Part shown: piece after piece, positions 62,749-64,000 of the stretch
Layout: every line of letters begins with the position of its first letter
Numbering within the stretch: the stretch's first letter is position 1
NCBI GenBank assembly: GCA_001556125.1
Contig: LSIG01000119.1
Span: forward strand, 46,597-110,596
Reading direction: 5' to 3'
Length of the DNA: 64,000 nt
DNA from: Rhizobiales bacterium CCH10-E5
GTDB lineage: Bacteria > Pseudomonadota > Alphaproteobacteria > Rhizobiales > Beijerinckiaceae
Notes under the pieces: generated by a model
Seen by the model: only the letters and a program-made list of their open reading frames with translations
Database searches by the model: none
Told to the model about the DNA's origin: nothing
Position numbers and translations under genes: made by a program

Positions 62749-64000
62749 ATGCGTTTCACGATCAAGGCCAAGCTGGCGACAGCATTTGGCGTCATCATCA
62801 CACTCTCCATGGTCGCCGGCGGGCTCTCCTATCAGGAGCTCACCAAGATGGAGGCGTCCCAGCAGACCATCATCGGTCAGGGCCAGCGCATCTCGAAGAT
62901 CGGCGACATCCAGACCGAGCTTCAGGGGCAGATCCGCGCCGAGAAGAACGCGATCCTGGCTTCGGAAGCCAAGGATATCGAGGCCGCTGCGGCCGAGATG
63001 ATGACGCGCCGGGCCAATGCCGCACGGATCACCTCGGAACTCTATGCGATCGCCTCGCCCGAGGGCAAAAGGCTGATCGACCAGGCCAATGCCAAGGGCA
63101 AGGCCTTGAACGATGTCCAGGACGAAACCGTCCGCAACGCCAAGCTGAACTCGGCCAATCGCGCCTATGATCTCTGGGCCGCCGAGGGCGTCCCGGCGCT
63201 GGCGGCGCAGAACGCGGCCTATGATGCGGTTCTGGCCGAACTCGCCAAGCAGCCCGACTCGATGCAGCACACCGTCGCCGGACGCGCGGTGATGACGGCC
63301 CGTTACGAGACGGCGCGCTATCTGCGCATGCTGATCGAGACCTTCACCGCCACGACGATGGCGGATCTCGACACCAAGCGCCAGGCGCTCGCCAACCAGG
63401 CCGAAGCCTTCAAGCGCACGCGCAGCGCCGCGGTCGCCGCCCTCAAGGATCTCGGCATCGCCACGCAGGACATCGACAGCCGCGGCGAGCAGGTCCTGTC
63501 CGTCGGCACCCGCGCCTCCGACATCGCCCGCGAGGGTGGTGTGATCAAGGCGATCGACATGACCCGCAACGAGGGTCGCAAGGCGCTGCTCGAGACGCTG
63601 GCCGCCTATGACGCCTATGCCGACTTCGCCGAGAAGCGCATGGCCGAAATCGCGACCGAGGCGACCTCGGCAGCCGCCTTCGCCAAGACGCTGCTGCTCT
63701 CGATCGTCGCGGCCTCGCTGCTGATCGCAGTCGCCGCCGCCGTCTGGATCGCGCTGAACATCAGCCGCGGTGTCGCCGGCGCCGTCGCCATCGCCAATGC
63801 GGTCGCGGCCGGCGATCTGACCCAGACCGCCAAGGTGCAGTCCAATGACGAGGTCGGCGATCTCGTCACCGCGCTGAACGGCACGGTCGAGAAGCTGCGC
63901 GAGGTCGTCGGCCAGGTGACCTCGGCCGCCGAGAACATGTCCTCGGGCTCGCAGGAACTCTCGGCGAGCGCCGAGCAGCTCTCGCAGGGCTCGACCGAGC
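62749..64000 (+). CDS. Methyl-accepting chemotaxis protein (3' truncated by window)
   Basis: The first 417 codons of a chemoreceptor are visible and no stop is reached. An N-terminal membrane segment (AKLATAFGVIITLSMVAGGLS) is followed by a helical periplasmic ligand domain. The second membrane segment lies near residue 325 (LLLSIVAASLLIAVAAAVWI). A HAMP domain follows (NISRGVAGAVAIANAVAAGDLT). The start of the signalling coil (ENMSSGSQELSASAEQLSQG) is present. The methylation and tip regions lie beyond the window. It is the last visible gene of the chemotaxis operon. Confidence 0.93.
   Translation, partial: MRFTIKAKLATAFGVIITLSMVAGGLSYQELTKMEASQQTIIGQGQRISKIGDIQTELQGQIRAEKNAILASEAKDIEAAAAEMMTRRANAARITSELYAIASPEGKRLIDQANAKGKALNDVQDETVRNAKLNSANRAYDLWAAEGVPALAAQNAAYDAVLAELAKQPDSMQHTVAGRAVMTARYETARYLRMLIETFTATTMADLDTKRQALANQAEAFKRTRSAAVAALKDLGIATQDIDSRGEQVLSVGTRASDIAREGGVIKAIDMTRNEGRKALLETLAAYDAYADFAEKRMAEIATEATSAAAFAKTLLLSIVAASLLIAVAAAVWIALNISRGVAGAVAIANAVAAGDLTQTAKVQSNDEVGDLVTALNGTVEKLREVVGQVTSAAENMSSGSQELSASAEQLSQGSTE

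Overview
The window is high-GC, densely coded DNA from an alphaproteobacterium of the Hyphomicrobiales, most likely Bosea or a close relative. I infer this from the overall gene content, the aerobic (cob-type) cobalamin genes, a pqqBCDE operon, DUF1488- and host-attachment-type proteins, and many intergenic palindromic repeats of a kind common in that order. No phage, transposase, integrase, plasmid or CRISPR genes are visible, so it looks like ordinary chromosome.

Layout. 1-2.9 kb: the end of a PQQ biosynthesis operon (pqqB partial, C, D, E). 3.1-9.5 kb: a tRNA-Arg(CCG), small secreted and heme-binding proteins, a divergent methyltransferase/LysR pair, a stand-alone M41-like protease domain, a host-attachment-type protein and phosphoglucomutase. 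9.5-12.5 kb: four consecutive minus-strand genes that all encode coiled-coil proteins. 12.7-24.2 kb: metabolic genes, including an isolated cobF, 8-oxoguanine deaminase, dapD, an MFS exporter, an aldo/keto reductase, a GT14-type glycosyltransferase and an isochorismatase-family hydrolase. 24.4-29.2 kb: a branched-chain amino-acid-type ABC transporter. 29.7-32.9 kb: a secreted caspase-like protein and the two subunits of a 3-oxoacid CoA-transferase.

33.0-51.4 kb is a large aerobic cobalamin cluster: bluB, cobB, cobM, cobE, cobL, cobK, cobJ, cobI, cobH, cobG, cobN, cobW, a DUF1636 gene, a HupE/UreJ-type metal permease, a cobalamin riboswitch, then cobU(P), cobO, cobD and cobC. The riboswitch heads the run hupE-DUF1636-cobW-cobN-cobG-cobH-cobI-cobJ, so cobalt entry, cobalt handling, cobalt insertion and the early ring methylations appear to be controlled together. 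cobA, cobQ, cobS/cobT of the chelatase, cobV and the nucleotide-loop phosphoribosyltransferase are not in the window. 51.5-59.2 kb: a 2-hydroxyacid dehydrogenase, a GMC oxidoreductase, eutBC (the adenosylcobalamin-dependent ethanolamine ammonia-lyase, a consumer of the cofactor made next door), a DUF924 protein and an AraC regulator. 59.5-64 kb: a chemotaxis operon (STAS, cheY, cheA, cheW) running into a chemoreceptor cut by the window end.

The most unusual features are palindromic elements between 17 and 53.4 kb. I count fifteen. Most share one architecture: an outer GTC/GAC stem, a hairpin in each arm, and an inner CCA/TGG stem, with compensatory changes between copies. Three of them lie in frame inside cobN and cobG and are translated, much as Rickettsia palindromic elements are. 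Also notable are two divergent gene pairs (cobL/cobK and cobD/cobC) whose ATG start codons overlap on a CATG, and the four-gene coiled-coil cluster, which I cannot assign to a known system and is the best candidate here for undescribed biology.
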